The notes: generated from the letters alone by a model not told the origin. A stretch of DNA of 64,000 nt from Desmodesmus armatus (GCA_007449985.2 VIIQ02000101.1:1-64000); one strand, 5' to 3'; counted from the stretch's first letter, positions 22,830 to 36,641 are shown. Program-made: numbers and translations.

Positions 22830-25110
22830 GTGAGTGTAGTGCAGCCCAGTCAGCCCGCTGCTGTGCGTCATTGCAGCTGCAGCAAGGCGGCCCCAAATGC
22901 TAACCACTGCATGTGTTTCCTTCCATCCGGTGAGGCTCACTGCAACCCACTCAATACTGGCTCAGTGCTCGGAATGTGACAAAGCTAAGATGCAAGCCAT
23001 GACGCCAGAGTGTGCCACTCCCAACCTACGGGTCTGCATTGCAAACCAGATGGCTCACAAACAACCATAAGCTAAGTGCAGGACGAGTCAAATGATAGCA
23101 TCATCCTCAACATATGCCGTTGTGGATGGTTGGGGGCCATGCTTATTGTGAACCAACCCTACCGCATCAGACACGGTCGTCGGCATGTAGGGGTAAGGAG
23201 TGACGCTGCGCAAATGGTCACAAACACAGTTGCTGCTTCAAGTCACATCCCTGCGTGTACCGCCCCCCCCCCCCTCCTGGTAGCCCTTCTCCCCTGCGAT
23301 AGCAGCGGCTGGGACGTCAACATCAACCCAGTCAACCAATAAGAACTGGCCACAACCCCAAGAAGTTTACAGCATAAGTGATTGACAGGCATGCTGCCAA
23401 GCACAACAAGGAGGCAACAAGAACGCACGCAGCTGCCAATGACATTCAGCAGCTGCTGCAGATGGGGATCAGCAGGCTAGTGCAACACCAGGCTACACAT
23501 GTGTGCTTGCCCCCCCCCCCCCCTCCACCCCGCACCGCCCCTCGAAACCACTGCTGGCACAACCTCACCCACACCATACAGCTGCACCACCCTTTATGCC
23601 CGCTGCACAACAGCCCAGTGCCCTAGAATGCCGAACGCATGCGTACCTGCTTGCTGCTGTGTGCCTGCATGATACCACGGGTGTTTTGCTGCTGCTGGCC
23701 TGCTGACTGCTGCACCCCAGCCGCTGCTGTGCACGCATGGTTGCCATGTGTCCGACTGCAGCACAACAGCAGCAATGTGCAGCAACATCAGACAGCAGCA
23801 CGAGGCGGTGTGTGCGGACAGCAACAGGTCAAACAAACGCCTAAGTAGTGACACCGGCAGCTTGCAGAGCAAGACAAGCCTCCCTCAGCATGCAGCAGCA
23901 ACAGAGGGCAGCAGGTGATCTAGAGTCCCAAGTGCACGTCATTCTGCTGCCACTGCTACTGATATGCTGTCTTGGAGTCAGTGACATTGTGCCACAAACA
24001 ATGCAGTTCACAACGGTGCATGCTGGCGTTTTGGAGGCTTGGATAGGCTCCATCATCGAAGTGCTGTTGTGGCTGCAACGGAATGCTGGGGAAGTCCTGA
24101 GCGCAGCATACCTACAAGCTAACTAAACGCGTCAATGATCAAATGCGGCCTGTGCAGAGCTGTATCCTACTGTCTGCGTTAAGACTACTTCAGAAGGCAG
24201 ACGTGCTGGGGTGCCTGAGTTTGAGCCTGTGTGAAACTACGATGCTTAGCTGATGTTCAAACCTGGCTGGGAGTTCCAGAGGGTCAAATGTCCTGGGGGT
24301 TTTGTGGCAAGGCTTCTATCACTCATCAGGCTTCTTATTTCAGCATGAGCATTTCTATATCCAATCAAGTCGTTGATTGTCAAAGACAAGCAATTGTTGT
24401 CGTTGTACCTGCATCACACCCACATCATGTTGGCCCAACACAAGCACAGCTGCTGTCCACAGCTACCCTCCCATCGGGCGCAGCAGCTAGCACATGGCCA
24501 CATAGCAGCTTTGCAGCGGCCAGTCCTGAGGAGGATGGACCTTCGAAGCAGAGTAAGCACTGCCAGCAAGCTATCATGCAGCTCATGAGCATTTCCTCAC
24601 AAAGCAGCACTGATGGTTGCTGCCACTGTGAACATGCTGCAGTGCCTCGCCATGAGCACAGCACAGAAGGTTTCCGATTTGCCTTCCAGTTTACAAAAGA
24701 TCGTTGGAGCGTTCCAAATGGTGAGGAGGCCCTGCCAGGCTGGAGGCAGCACTGCAGCATATGCATGCAGCCGATAGCAGTGTGTTGGGTTCTTGCGCCA
24801 ACATTGGTTCAGAAAGCTGAAGTAAAAGCTGTCAGACACCATTCAATTATACTTGTAACAGCTGTCCATTGCAGCTGCCTTGCCCAGGCATGCCGTGGGT
24901 GGCAGATAGGACTATCCTCAGTGCGAACATACACACACCCAGCACCAGGGGGTTTGAGCGCCCTGCAAATGCTGTTCGTCCTGACATAAGCTGCCCCTCC
25001 ATCACCCTACCAGGCAGCTGTGCAGTGCTTTTGTTCAGGCAGTGCGTGAGCCCTTCTTCAATGCACCCCCCCCCCCACCCACCACCACCCCCCGCAACCC
25101 CCGCCCGCAG
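22830..25110. other. Stretch without an assigned gene before the SufE exons
   Basis: It must contain the 5' exon(s) of the SufE gene, including any plastid targeting peptide, but none can be placed with confidence. A plus-strand open frame at 24,231-24,989 shows no recognisable domain. C-runs occur at about 23,261-23,275 and 23,510-23,522, and another just before the acceptor at 25,066-25,078. Confidence 0.4.
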
Positions 25111-26307
25111 GTCCCTGACCCCATGGCGCGTTACAAGCAGCTGCTGTTCTATGCTGCCAAGCTGCCAGTCATGTCGGCAGAGCAGCACAAGCCTGAGAAC
25201 AAGGTGGAGGGCTGCGTGTCACAGGTGGGTGCTGAGGGGGGGGGGCGGCAACCCTGGAGGTGTTGGCTACTTGGGGGTGGTCAGGGGCCGTTGCTTTCCA
25301 GTAGCAGGGAGGCTGCAGGTGTGGCTGGGGGTGGGAGGAAGTTGCATTGACCAGTGCATTTTGATGGTGTGTTTGCTTACATTGTGGTGGAAGTGCTGTG
25401 GAGGACTGCTCCTGCCCCTGCTATTGCTGATGCTGCTGCTGATGCTGCTGATGCTGTGGCTGGACATCTGCTACAGGTGTGGGTTGTCCCTGAGTTGCGG
25501 GATGATGGGCGCATCTACTGGACAGCAGACAGCGACAGCCAACTCACAAAGGTGGGTGGTGACAAAGAGCCGCTGGCACTGGTCTGTCTGCGTGGTGTTT
25601 CCTTGTGTTGACGCTGGGAATGTTCTGGTGGGCATGGGCAGCCTAATCAAGGGAGCACAGGCTACCCAAGAGTGATGAAGGGAGTGATAAAGGGAGTGAA
25701 GGACTCAGGGAGGCAGATATCAGGAGGGGGTTTAGAGGCGGGTGGGAGGGGAAGAGGTGTCGGGGGCACGTGGAAGGGCGAGGCCTATGCCGCACTGCAT
25801 GCTTCCCCACGGCAGAGGCTGTATGTGCTGCTTGTGCTGGGCTTGAGCTCACCGCGGTGCTGTCATCCGCGCCAGTTGCGCCATACTGGTGTGTGCTCAG
25901 CCTACGGCAGGGCTCAGCAATCGAATTGCAATGCATGATGTGCAGAGCAACCAGCCGACGCAGACACAGCAATGGGCAAGTTGACAGCAGCAAGCAGCAC
26001 ACTGCAAGGGACATGCTGTAGTGCGTCAAGCACCTGTCGAGTGCGCGCTAGTGCAGCTCGCAGTCTTAATGTTGTGCTGTGTCATGATATGCTTCTGTAC
26101 TGTTTCCTGCCTCAGGGTCTTGCAGCACTGCTTGTGCTGGGACTCAGTGGTTGCACGCCTGCTGAGATCCTGGGTTTGCAGCCAGGGTTCATAGAGATGC
26201 TGGGCCTGAAGCAGAGCCTGACACCCAGCAGGAACAACGGCTTCCTAAACATGTTCCTCAAGATGCAGAAGCTGACACTGGGACTGATGGTGAGTGGGCA
26301 CGGATGA
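25111..26307 (+). CDS. SufE-like Fe-S cluster assembly protein (sulfur acceptor), 5' exon not placed
   Basis: Three phase-0 exons code an almost complete SufE domain: 25111-25224 (VPDPMARYKQLLFYAAKLP ... KVEGCVSQ), 25477-25551 (VWVVPELRDDGRIYWTADSD...) and 26116-26289, continuing to a stop at 26305-26307 (GLAALLVLGLSGCTPAEI ... LTPSRNNGFLNMFLKMQKL). The cysteine in GCVSQ is the conserved sulfur-accepting residue. In plants the plastid SufE partner stimulates the cysteine desulfurase SufS/NFS2 and passes sulfur to the SUF scaffold. In Arabidopsis SUFE1 a BolA domain follows the SufE domain; here translation through GTGAGT ends five codons later, and no BolA exon was recognised downstream. All junctions are clean and no frame break is present. 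Targeting is inferred. Confidence 0.85.
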
Positions 26308-28545
26308 TGTCATAACTGATGATTACGTAATTGTGGTGTGAGGCTCCTGGCGGGAAACTGTGACAGTCTGCAGGCAAGTGTGACAGTGTGGCGCTCAGCA
26401 GCATTTAGTACAGCTTCCTCACGATGCCGAAGCCTTTTTCTCTGGGGTACGAAGGGGATGGCTGTTGTTGCTGTTCTATTGAAAGTCTGTAACAAAGTTC
26501 ACAGGCAGCAGTGTTATGCATTGCGTGCAGAGGGTCTGGGGGACGCAGCAGCGTGCCTGATAGTTGCTTGCATCTGCTTGGTTCATTTATCAGTATGCCT
26601 CAACCTGCTGTGCTGGGGGACTGCTCTGCTCTTTGCTCCCGCAGAGTGAAACGAACGGCAGCAGTTGAAGGCAGTAATGGCACTGTCACAGCCGCAGCAG
26701 CATGATCAGCAGCAGCAGCAAGGGCCTGGCTACAGCCGCCGATCTACATCTATAGCAGCTACAGTTGCAGTTGCAGTACTGTTGTGGTTTCTTGCTGGTG
26801 TGCCTTGCCTTGTGTCGGCACAGCATACGGTTATACGTTTGGTGCAGCTATGCATAGAGCAGCTGGTGCAACAGCCACAGCAGTGATGAATTGACACTAT
26901 GTTGCTGGCCCAGCACTGTGTTATTGGCCCGGCAGCGTGTGAGCGGCATCCTCTGGGTTGCCGCTGAGTGACAGCTGCCGTCAAGCTGCAGTGGCGTACA
27001 GCAGCAGCTGCAGCTCCAGCGTGGCAGCTTGCTTACTGTCTGGTTGACAGCGGTAGCGGCAGCGGCAGCGGCAGTTGTTGCTGCCACGTCTGCTGCATCG
27101 TGGTGCGTGTGCGAGTGTATTGCAGCCCTGCAGGAAGTGACGCTGCCAAAGCAGGGGTGCTGTCTTTCTATCGCCGCACTCCGGCTGCCCTGGCAGCTGT
27201 GAACTGCACCCCGCTGCATCGTGCAGGCAGTGTGCGCCAGGTGTGGCATGCAGCGCCCTTGATGCATTCAAATGAGACCACCGCGGCGTCGACAGTAGCT
27301 GTGTGGGCTTTCCAGTGGTTGTGCAGGAGAGTTCAAAACATAGACAGCACTAGCAGTGCAAGAATTCAACGTTGTCTGCAACCGGAGCAGCCAGCACCAG
27401 TGTACCTGGCTGTGGTGCTGCAGGCAGGGTGTGAGGGACAGTGGTGTGTCGTGTGTTTTGCTGTCTGGTGTCTGAGGCCCAGCTGGCACTGCTCCTTTTC
27501 CCATCTGTTTGAGTGATTCGGATTCACACGGCTGGTAGGGGCAGTGTCAGGCAGTCCCCAGTGGGGCTGGGTTCTTGTGGCGAGGCATGTGCACAGACAG
27601 GTAGCACTAGCTGCTGAAAAATGGGTTGTGCAGGCTGGTGTGTGGGTGACACCTCACGTAGTTGATGACATGTACAAGCATTGCATGGGATCAAAGCGGA
27701 TCGCTGCATATCTTGACAACAAGGGCTTCCAACACACTCCCGCGGGAACACAGCCAGCTGGTGAACATCCTGGAAAGTTGAACGTGTGATGCAGCATACT
27801 ACTGGGGCAGCTGCCGCTTGCCCTGCAAAATGCATCATAGATCGTCATGAGCAGGCCAATGGGGCAAGACCACGAAACAAAACTTGCTCAATTATGCCCT
27901 GTGCGTCTGATTCCTTACATCAGCTGCTCCGCCTCCTTTACCCATGCCGTTGTGTTATGTTTTGATACTCTTTGGCCGAAAAATCTTCTGGTTGGAGTGT
28001 AGGCCCGCACAGCAGCCAGAGTGTCATCATTCCTGCCTGTATCCTAGTTTTGTCGAGCACACTGGAACGCTGTTTAAGCACTCTACGTGAGCACTCTGTC
28101 GTCAGCCTTGTGAAAGTCTGCCAGCTCTCGTCTCAGCTCGCACCCCTCTCAATCAGCTTAGTACAGTCTTGAAACACCATGCTGGCCCTCTGCGCGGTGA
28201 GCAGGGCGCGCCAGTGCTGATCAAGCCTTGCCCCCTGTGATGAGCTCGACAGTCCTCAACGCCCCAGCTGTTCGAGGGCTGAGGAGCTCTGGGACGGGCA
28301 ATTCGAGTGACGGTGTACTCTTTTGAGCAAGCGTGCTGACGTTCAAGGTCTTGGTGCTGCAGGGAGCGGCCTTCACAAGTCACCCACACGACAACAGCAT
28401 GCATGCCAGCAGGTGGGTGCTGCGGGGTTTAGTTTGCTTCACAGGCCAGCAGGTGTTGTATTCTAGCTGTTGTAGCCCAGCATGAGCCCAGGCAACGCAA
28501 TTGGCGTGTTGGTTCACGATCCTGCAACCGCAACCCCCTCCTGCC
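26308..28545. other. Stretch between SufE and PLATZ, no gene recognised
   Basis: Plus-strand open frames at 26,665-26,886 (Gln-rich with one hydrophobic segment) and 27,544-27,789 (81 aa) have no recognisable domain. CAG and GGCAGC runs are present. Upstream exon(s) of the PLATZ gene may lie in the last few hundred bases. Confidence 0.4.
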
Positions 28546-30243
28546 ATGCCCTGCCGCAGTCAGCACAAGGCCTGCTGCGGCCCATCCGGTCGCGTGGAGT
28601 CTCCTAGGGCTTCTGTGGCCGACTGGATCCACGGCATGCTCAAATGCGAGTTCTTCAGCACCTGCCCGCGTCATCGCGACCAGAAGAAGGCTGAGGTGAG
28701 GCGCACTGTGGTTCTTGATGCCTCAATTGTCCGTCCTATGCTCGCCCTCGCGCCTGCTGGCTCTGCACAGCAGTCTCACCCCCGTTTGAATTTCCCGCGC
28801 GGTGGTTGCAGGCCACCTACTTCTGCACAGACTGCTGCTGCCGCCCTCTGTGCGGCCACTGTACCACACAGCACGTGGGACATCGCATGATCCAGGTGCG
28901 TCCGCCGAATTGGCCATTTGGCCGCATCCCCAGGCTGTGATCTGTGGTGGTCTGCAGTCACAGCTGTGTTGGTCTGCAGTAGCAGGAAGCAGTGCTACTT
29001 GTGGCAATCCCATTGCAATTGCGTTTGTTTTGCGGCAGCAAGCTTACAGCAAAGCAGCGGCCAGCCCCCCTGTGTGCGCTGTCCACACCAGGTCCCCCTG
29101 TGTCCGCTGTCCACACCATGCTCCACGCCTTGGTGGTCTCCTGCACCTGCTGCTGTGCTCTAAAAAGAGTGACTGTGGGTTATGCGTTCTGCTGCTCTGC
29201 TGTGCTCTGCTGCAGATTCGTCGCTATGTGTACTGCGATGTGGTGCGTGCCACAGACATGTCACCACACGTCGACATCAGCGGCATCCAGGTGCGTGCTG
29301 GCAGTTGGCAGCAGCACACTGTGCTGGCAGCCCATGTGGCACTTCCCAGTTGCTGGGTTGTACTCGCAGGAGCTGGCTGGCTCGTGCACAGCAGCACAGC
29401 TGGCTTTTAATTTGACTGATCAGCCTGCCAGGTGTCAAATCAAGGGCGGTTGCAGGCAGCAGTTGTGCGCACCATGTTTCAGTTGCCTGCGGGCAAATGC
29501 CGTGCTGGAGCGGCATGCTCAATGCATGGGGTAATTTGCGCAGTGGTGTGCCACTCTGACTTACTAGCTGCTGTCCAGTAATGCCCATCCTGATTGGTTG
29601 CTGCACTGTGCGTCCTGTCGTCTGTACTGCCATGTCCCTGCTGTCCCTGCAGACATACATCATCAACCAGGCAAAGGTTATGTTCCTCAACCAGCGCCCA
29701 CAGAGCAAGATGAGCCGCCCCGGTGCCGCAGACGCCTGCCTGATTTGCTCCCGCACCCTGCGCGAGGGCTGCAACTACTGCTCCCTGGCCTGCAAGGTGG
29801 ACTCGCTGGTGGCCTCGGGCAAGCTGCAGGCCCCCACCTCCGGCTCCGCATCAGACAGCAGCGACTGCTGGCCCAGCAGCAGCAGCGGCGGCCTCAACAA
29901 TGCCGGCAGCGCACACGGCCCCAACCACGACAGCGGCTCTGGAGACAGCAGCTGCAGCCACGAGCTCATGCCAGGAGGGCAGGGCGGTGACGCCATACAG
30001 GCTGGCGGCTGGCAGCAGGAGCAGCAGCAGCGGGCCGTGGGTGCTGCCGCCGCATGGGTGCGCAGGCACAGCGACAGTGACAGCGAGCGCAGCACCGGCT
30101 ACTGCTGCCGCCGCAAGCAGTCGTCACCCCCGCCGCAGCCCACTGCTGTGAGCAGCAGGAAGAAGCGGCTGCCAGCGCCATGGCGTGCTGGTAGCACAAT
30201 CGAGAGGTGGTTGAGGGGTTGTGCAGGAGTGGCGGCGGGTTAA
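28546..30243 (+). CDS. PLATZ-type zinc-binding (plant AT-rich sequence binding) protein
   Basis: Four exons join in phase 0: 28546-28695 (DWIHGMLKCEFFSTCPRHRD), 28812-28895 (ATYFCTDCCCRPLCGHC...), 29216-29290 (IRRYVYCDVVRATDMSPHVD...) and 29653-30243 (TYIINQAKVMFLNQRPQSK ... CLICSRTLREGCNYCSLACK). The order C..H, FC..C...C..C...H, QIRRYVY.DVVR, I....KV.FLN.RPQ, C..C.R.L....YCS..CK is the PLATZ signature. The family is known in plants and algae, binds zinc and A/T-rich DNA, and represses transcription. The domain is followed by a roughly 140-residue Ser/Gly/Gln-rich tail ending in basic RKKR. The ATG at 28546 is the nearest in-frame Met; an upstream coding exon cannot be excluded. Likely nuclear regulator; targets unknown. 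Confidence 0.85.
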
Positions 30244-33200
30244 CCGGGCAGGATGGCTGGTTGATTTGGCCTGGTTGGAGGGGGTGGTTGAGCTCGCCTT
30301 GTGAGCGGAGGCGTATTGCTGTTGGCGGTAGTGCGGTTCGTGATAATATCCTTGCCGTGCGCAGACGCACGCACACGTTGGTCCGCACTTATATCCTCGG
30401 TGTGGTTAGCAGTGGTGAGCACGTGCTGCGCCCTTCAATATCAATGTGACACTTCATCACATGCTGTGGTGCAGGGGGTCTTGAAGGGCGTGCTGGGTGT
30501 CAGCACAGGGCGTGCTGTAGTATGGTTGGCTGTGGTGGCTAGCGCGGTGGGCTACTGCCTTTCACTGCTTTAGTGGCTCGACCCTGTGAGTGTTGGTGTC
30601 TGGGTTTGGGCGGGCTGGTTATAGTTGGGGCATGCTCTCTGGGTTGGGACATGCTCTGAGGGTTGGAGCCTGGCCTAGGGCGGGCGGTTATGACGGGGCA
30701 TGTCTGGGATGTATGGGGCATGGCGGACAGCCACTGGGGAAGTGGCAGTTTGCAGCTGTGCATGTACCAATATTGACCAGGGCGGTGGTTGCCTTCGCGC
30801 CAGTCCCACCTGGAAGGTGGGCGGTGATGCAGCGCTGCGCCGTGGCTGTAGCTGTGTGCATGTTTGTGGGTGTGTCGTCCTGACGTTGCTGTGCGTTCCC
30901 AGCCGGCTGGGCGCTACAGCTGTCTGCATTTCATACACGGGCATGTCTGCGTGGGAGGCCGGGGAATGGGACGCTGCTGTGTTGCGCCTGAGCGCATGAC
31001 CAGAGATGCGTGACACAGGGGGAGTCAGGGTGCACGGGAGCACCTGTGTGTGGTTGGGGCCCAGAGGGGCAGGCGAGGTCAGGTGTGCGAGGGAGGGCCG
31101 TTTGGTACTGCTGTCGGACTGAGGGAACGCTGACTGAGGGTGGTGGGTCTCCCTTGGTTGCTTGTCACTCACTGCGGCTGGCCGCACTGCTTGTGCCAGC
31201 ACACCACATGCACTACAGAGTACAGACCAGGCGTGATGATGGGGGTGGTGGTGGGTTGGTGTGATGGTGTGATGTCCCCCGGGCTGCTCCCGGTTTCTGT
31301 CGACTGTGTCCCTGTGGATGACATACACCGCTGTCCATCAGCCGTATGTTTGTCGCAGCTTTGTCGCATGTTTGTTGCTGCAAAGTGCACGCACATGCAC
31401 CTTACCTTTTGCTCTTCATGCTAAAGACAATTATTGCTGGCCCTTGGGTAAAGGGTGGGGTTGTGGGGTGGTTTCTTTGCCATTGACAGCTCACTATCAG
31501 TCCAGCACTTGTATCCTTGGCATGCGCCTGCAGTAGGTGCAGCAACCAGGATGTTTGCCTTGTGTTGCTTGACTGTCGCCTTGCTTTTTGGTCACCAGTC
31601 GCTGTCACAAGCACTGCTTAGACCGTTCCGTGCATGCTTGCATGCATGTATGCTCGACCTTGCTTCATGCTTGGCTCCTTGCCTTTTGTGCAGTTGTCTT
31701 GTTTAGGGGCCCTCTTGGTTACAGGGAAGAATGTGTGGTCGGACGGTGGGGTTTTGTACAGGCAGGGGTGGACGGCAGGGTTGTTTGTTTAGACGTCGAC
31801 ATGTTGTTTTGACCGCCGTATCATTTTGTCGGTCGGCGAAGGGTAGGGCACGGCGGACCGGGCACCGTGCTGCGTGCATGCATGCAGCCGCAGTGTGTGT
31901 GGCGTAGGGGTGGTGGTTTGGGCTCCTGTGGGCAAGTCATCAGGTACTGTGAATGCCTGCATGCTGTGCTCCTTGGTTTCATCGCGTGCACTGCAGAGGC
32001 ATGTCGTGTTTGTTCAATCATGTCGGGCTCTGGGGCCGGGCCTGCGCTGACAGCGCACCGACGCACCAACACGGTTCCTGCTGCCAACATGCGCAAAGTT
32101 GAACCGGGGACGGTTGCTACAACATGAGTGTCGCAGGGTGTCGGGGGCTTTCGATCAGGCTTCTTGAGAGTGCGGTTTAGGGTCGATTGACACGAACCAC
32201 AACGCTGTGTCATGGCGACAGCTGGGTCAAGGGGCTCTGGTGGTTGGGCTGGATTAGGTCGGGGTCGGCTTACATGGTGCGACTGTGTGCTTGAGGGGTT
32301 GTTCTGCACATGTCTCTGAGGGTTCAGCTGCTCTGCTTGCATCTCTCTGTCAGGGGGCATGTATGTGTATGGCTGTGTGGCCTTGTGTACAGCAGAGCGA
32401 TCCCTGCGCGTGAGTGTTGGATGACCACACGCCTCGTGCAACACATGATGTGCATGGATGCTGCTACTCGGGCGCCTACTGGGTGTGGGTGGGAGAGTTT
32501 GTGTGTAGTTGCACGCAGGTGTCACCTGCGGCATTGGCGCAAGACACAACGTCTAGGTGTGACATGCTTGCTTGCCCACAGTGCCTGGTTATGTTCTCAG
32601 GCTATCCACTTGGGGTGGCAACCCTCACAAAGGCCGCTCAAGGCTGTTGGGTGTGTTTGCTGTATCAACAACCTTCTGTGTTTGTGTCCGATATGTATGC
32701 TTGTGTGCAATGCAAGCTGTGTACATGCCAGGTGTGTGCCTTCGCGGCGCTTTGCTCAGCATGCTGTTGCAGCGGCTGCGGGGAACGTGTTGATCTTGCA
32801 CGGGAGCCTGCTGAGGAGACACACCCGTCGCCGCGCAGCAGTCACTTGCTGTGCATTGCACGTGGCGGCTTGTGGTGAAGGTGGTGGGGTTGTCTTGCCC
32901 AGGGTTGTGGATGGGTATGGTTTGATGGCCCCTGGGAGGGGTGTAGGGGGTGATAAGGCGCATGCGTCTGGTTCGACTAGGCGGGCGAGGTTGTTATTGC
33001 TTGCGGTATTCCTAGTGATAAGGGGCGTGGACGGTGGGGATGCCAGGGTCGGGCTGGGGTTTCGATTGGCTGGGTGGGCTGCTGTAGCTTTGTCCAGTAC
33101 GTGGGAGAGCAGAGGCTTCCAACACCCGTGTAGTGTGTTGTCTCTGCTATCGTGCTTCCTCATCACCATTATTCGGCCTTGCTTGTACAGGCAGTGTTGG

Positions 33201-36200
33201 GTGTGCCTGCCTGTGCCAGCCCTGTGCTGAGCTGTGCCCACCCACACTGCCCTAGGCACTGCTGCTTCTTCACACAGTGCCTGGTGCTGTTGTGTACGTT
33301 GTTGATGTTGTATCTGTGCTGTTTGGGTGGATGTTGTATCTGTGCTGTTTGGGCGGTTGACCCGGGTCGCCGCTTGTGTTAGGGCCCAGGCTGTGCTGCT
33401 GGTCGGGGTTTAGGTGTTTGCGGCATGTGGCCTCCAGCTGCCTGCCTGCCTAACACGGGTGACCCTGCAGCGCAGCCGGTGGCTCCTGATGTGATTCAAG
33501 CACACTGTGGAAGTGTCGTGTAGCACCACCTTGTGTTCGGGGCCCTGTCACCCTTTGGCCGCTATTGAGCCACCATCATCACCATGTTGTCGTGTGACGC
33601 CTGATTGTTGTTGCCTGGCGTCAGGATAAGCGGGGCTGCTGGGGGTGTGTGCCGAGTGTGTCTGCTGTGTGCACCACACTGGGTGTGCCCCCCTGGTGAG
33701 ACCCCTTGTTTGAAGCTTGCTGAGTTTCCAGGCCGGCAAAGCTTGCAGGAGTGGCTCTGTTCCGTCGAGCCTCCTGTGCTGTGTGTTTTGCACAACCGCA
33801 TACCGGACCAGTTGTGTGTGATGTCTTCGCCATGCTCCCTATGTTGTGGGTGACAGGCCCCGCTCAACACCGTGAACTGCAACTTAGCTTACGATGCTCT
33901 TTGGCAGGGCAGAATCCGACGCTGGGTTCAGGTCGGGGCTGTGTCTGCACCCTCACTGCATGGACGGCATGGTTGGGCTTTTGTCAACATATTGTCCTGC
34001 CTGGAAATGGCAGCACGCCTTTGTTTGTTTGTCTGTTTGGTAGGGTTGTATCCAGTCGGTTTGGCGCACTGTGCTTGTACCGGTTGCCCTTGTTCATCCA
34101 TGCCATGCTTACAGCAGCTGTTACGGCAGGGCGTTGTGACCATACTACTATCACAGCACACTTTACAGCAGTGACTGTGCCCTCGCATGTGTTTGTCATG
34201 TAGGGTAGTGGTGGGCGAAGGTTCAGGTGGGATTGGGTGGTGTCGGCAGGTGGCCTGCATTTTATGAAGGGGGGGCTGTGGGGGTATGGATGGGTATGTT
34301 ACCGTGTGGTTGCCCTCGGCCAACGTTCCTGTTGTGTGGGTTGGCAGGGCGCATGCATGTTCTGTCCGGGTCCTGTTTTCAGGCTGTTTTCAGGGGGGTG
34401 TCGCTGGGTTTTAGCATAACCTCGGGTGGGTGGGGTTTTAGCAGGGGGGATTGGTTGTGCTTGCTTTGCTTGTTTGCTATTTTGCACATATGCGCATTGT
34501 GCCTGTCACCACCCTTCTTTGCGATTGAGTGCTGCAGCCCCAGCGCAGCACAAAGCATGAGCATGGCACCGCCGTCTGTTCGGACAGGTCGGTGGGGGTG
34601 TGTCCATTGTCCCCATGTGGCATTGCTTTTGTGAATGGTCAGCATGCGCAATTGGCGTCGTGGCCGCTATCTGTAGGGGGTGGTGAGGTTAGCTTGTGTG
34701 TGGGTGTGGGTGTATGTCCTTGTCAGTGTTGCAATGTTCACAAACTCTGGCCTCCGGGACGTGTGCGCAAGCCTTGTCTACTGCCTTGTGTGCGGGGTGC
34801 CAACCAATCAAGCTTCCACCATGGTGTGGCACAGATGGTATGTGTGTCTGTATGTACGTGGGTTCGCCTGAAAGAAACAGTGCCGACACCCAAGGGTGTG
34901 TGCTGAACAATGTGCGATCATATGAGGCTGCCTGTGCAGTTGTTGAGCATCGGACTGTTCACGCGCCGCACCGAGCCAGGTGTTGCGGCTGGAGTTGGTA
35001 GGGAGTTGTGTGCAGGTTGGGAGTGGGTGGCCACTGGGCCGCCATTTGCCTAGACTGCGCCAGCCAGCACAGTTTGTGGCTGCTTGTTGTGCAGCGCAGT
35101 GCTGTGTGCGGGGGCTGGTGGCAGTTCTGTTGGTCCAAGGGGCTTGGGATGGTGGGCCCTTGGTGGGTGCTCTGTTGTTGAGGGCTGTGAAGCCGTATGG
35201 GAGGCAGGCTGGGCAGGGCTGTGGCTTGTACATGGCGCCATCGGAATGAAGGTGTGGTGAATGTTCTGCTGGAGTTGAGGGTTGGAGGAGTACGATTTTG
35301 TAACAGCGATCAATTCCAAGATGGAGTGAGCGGGCGATCGTTCGGTGCAGTTGTAGTGAAGCCACATTCATGGCTGACAATGCTCTGTATAAGGCAGCTA
35401 CTGGGCAGTCATTGCAAGGGCTTGGCAACCAGTAGATTGTACTTTGACTCAGCTAACAAAGACAAAGTTTGGTCTCAATTGGGGCTTCTTACCATGTTTT
35501 GCAGCTGCCTGCTGTACAAACTCCAGCCAAGCCGAAAACCATCAGGCCGGCCTTTGAACGTTGTCAACATCAGGCCAGGCTGTCCCCCGTCAAAAAAAAT
35601 GTATCACTGCCTCTTGAGCTCTCACGTCATTGTGCCACTGTGCAGCAACAGCAGCAGCCTGGAAACTCATGCACAGTGCTGGCAGCCAGGTTCATTGTGA
35701 CCGTCACGTGCCCAGTGAGGTCTAGGTTGGTCTGCAGTTTGTGGGAAGGGCAAGGGATTATGGTACCATGAGCGACAGGGACACTGACAGAGACGCTGCG
35801 GCAGGCAATTGATCAATATGCTTCTGCGGGCGTCTGTCAGAGCAACTTGCCAAGTTGCACAGCAGGGGTAACAAGTGTGATGCCCAGCGATCGCTGTTCC
35901 AGCTGCCAGCTGGGCCATTTTGGTTCACTTTTCAGCAATGTGTCACATTTTTTCCTGCAGTGCAGACGTACGTCAAGGCGCGCGTGCTTTGATTGCTTTG
36001 CACAAGAGCAGTGGGTGTGCCATACCAATCACCGCTTGGTGCCAGGCCGCCAGCCTAGGCCAGCTGGCACTGCGGGTGTTTCCAGACCACTAAGAACTGC
36101 TGCTGTTGTGCCACAGGCATTGCCTCAATTGAGAGTCTGAAGGTCATGTGGGAGGGGCAGACTCTGCCGTATTGGCAAAGCCCTGTTGAGCAGCCTGGCT

Positions 36201-36641
36201 GAGCCATCACAAGGGGGCCCTGAGGTCGTCTAGCTGGTGCCATCAGTGACGGGGCACTGGGGTCGTTTAGCTGGTGATGCTGGCCACCCTGTGATAGCAC
36301 GCAATGCAGGGGGGCGGGTAGTGTACGGGCAACTGTGACGTTACACGTTTGATACCACAGGTCTCAGGGTGGGTTGCGCCCTGAACCAATCACCACAGGG
36401 CAACACAACCTGCCTCGCTCTCCATGCATCATGCACCCTAGCATGATGGCAAAATATGCTGCACATCACACGCAGCAGGGTCCGTCAGACACGACAACCG
36501 ATGATTCCTCACCACGTACAGATATATGCAACTGTTATCATCCAACACGATAGGGCGGTAGGCACAAATGCCACGTAAAATCTCAGCACATGGCTGGGGG
36601 ACAGGATGACTCCAAAAGCCATGCCTTACTTATGCTGTGGA

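Noticed and set aside
24231..24989. A 252-codon plus-strand frame as the SufE N-terminus
   Set aside because: No transit-peptide-like or SufE-like features, and no clear donor leading in phase to the exon at 25111.
31821..32549. A 242-codon minus-strand frame in the gene desert
   Set aside because: Pro/Thr/His-rich composition arises from translating the TG-rich strand in reverse; no domain or splice structure supports it.
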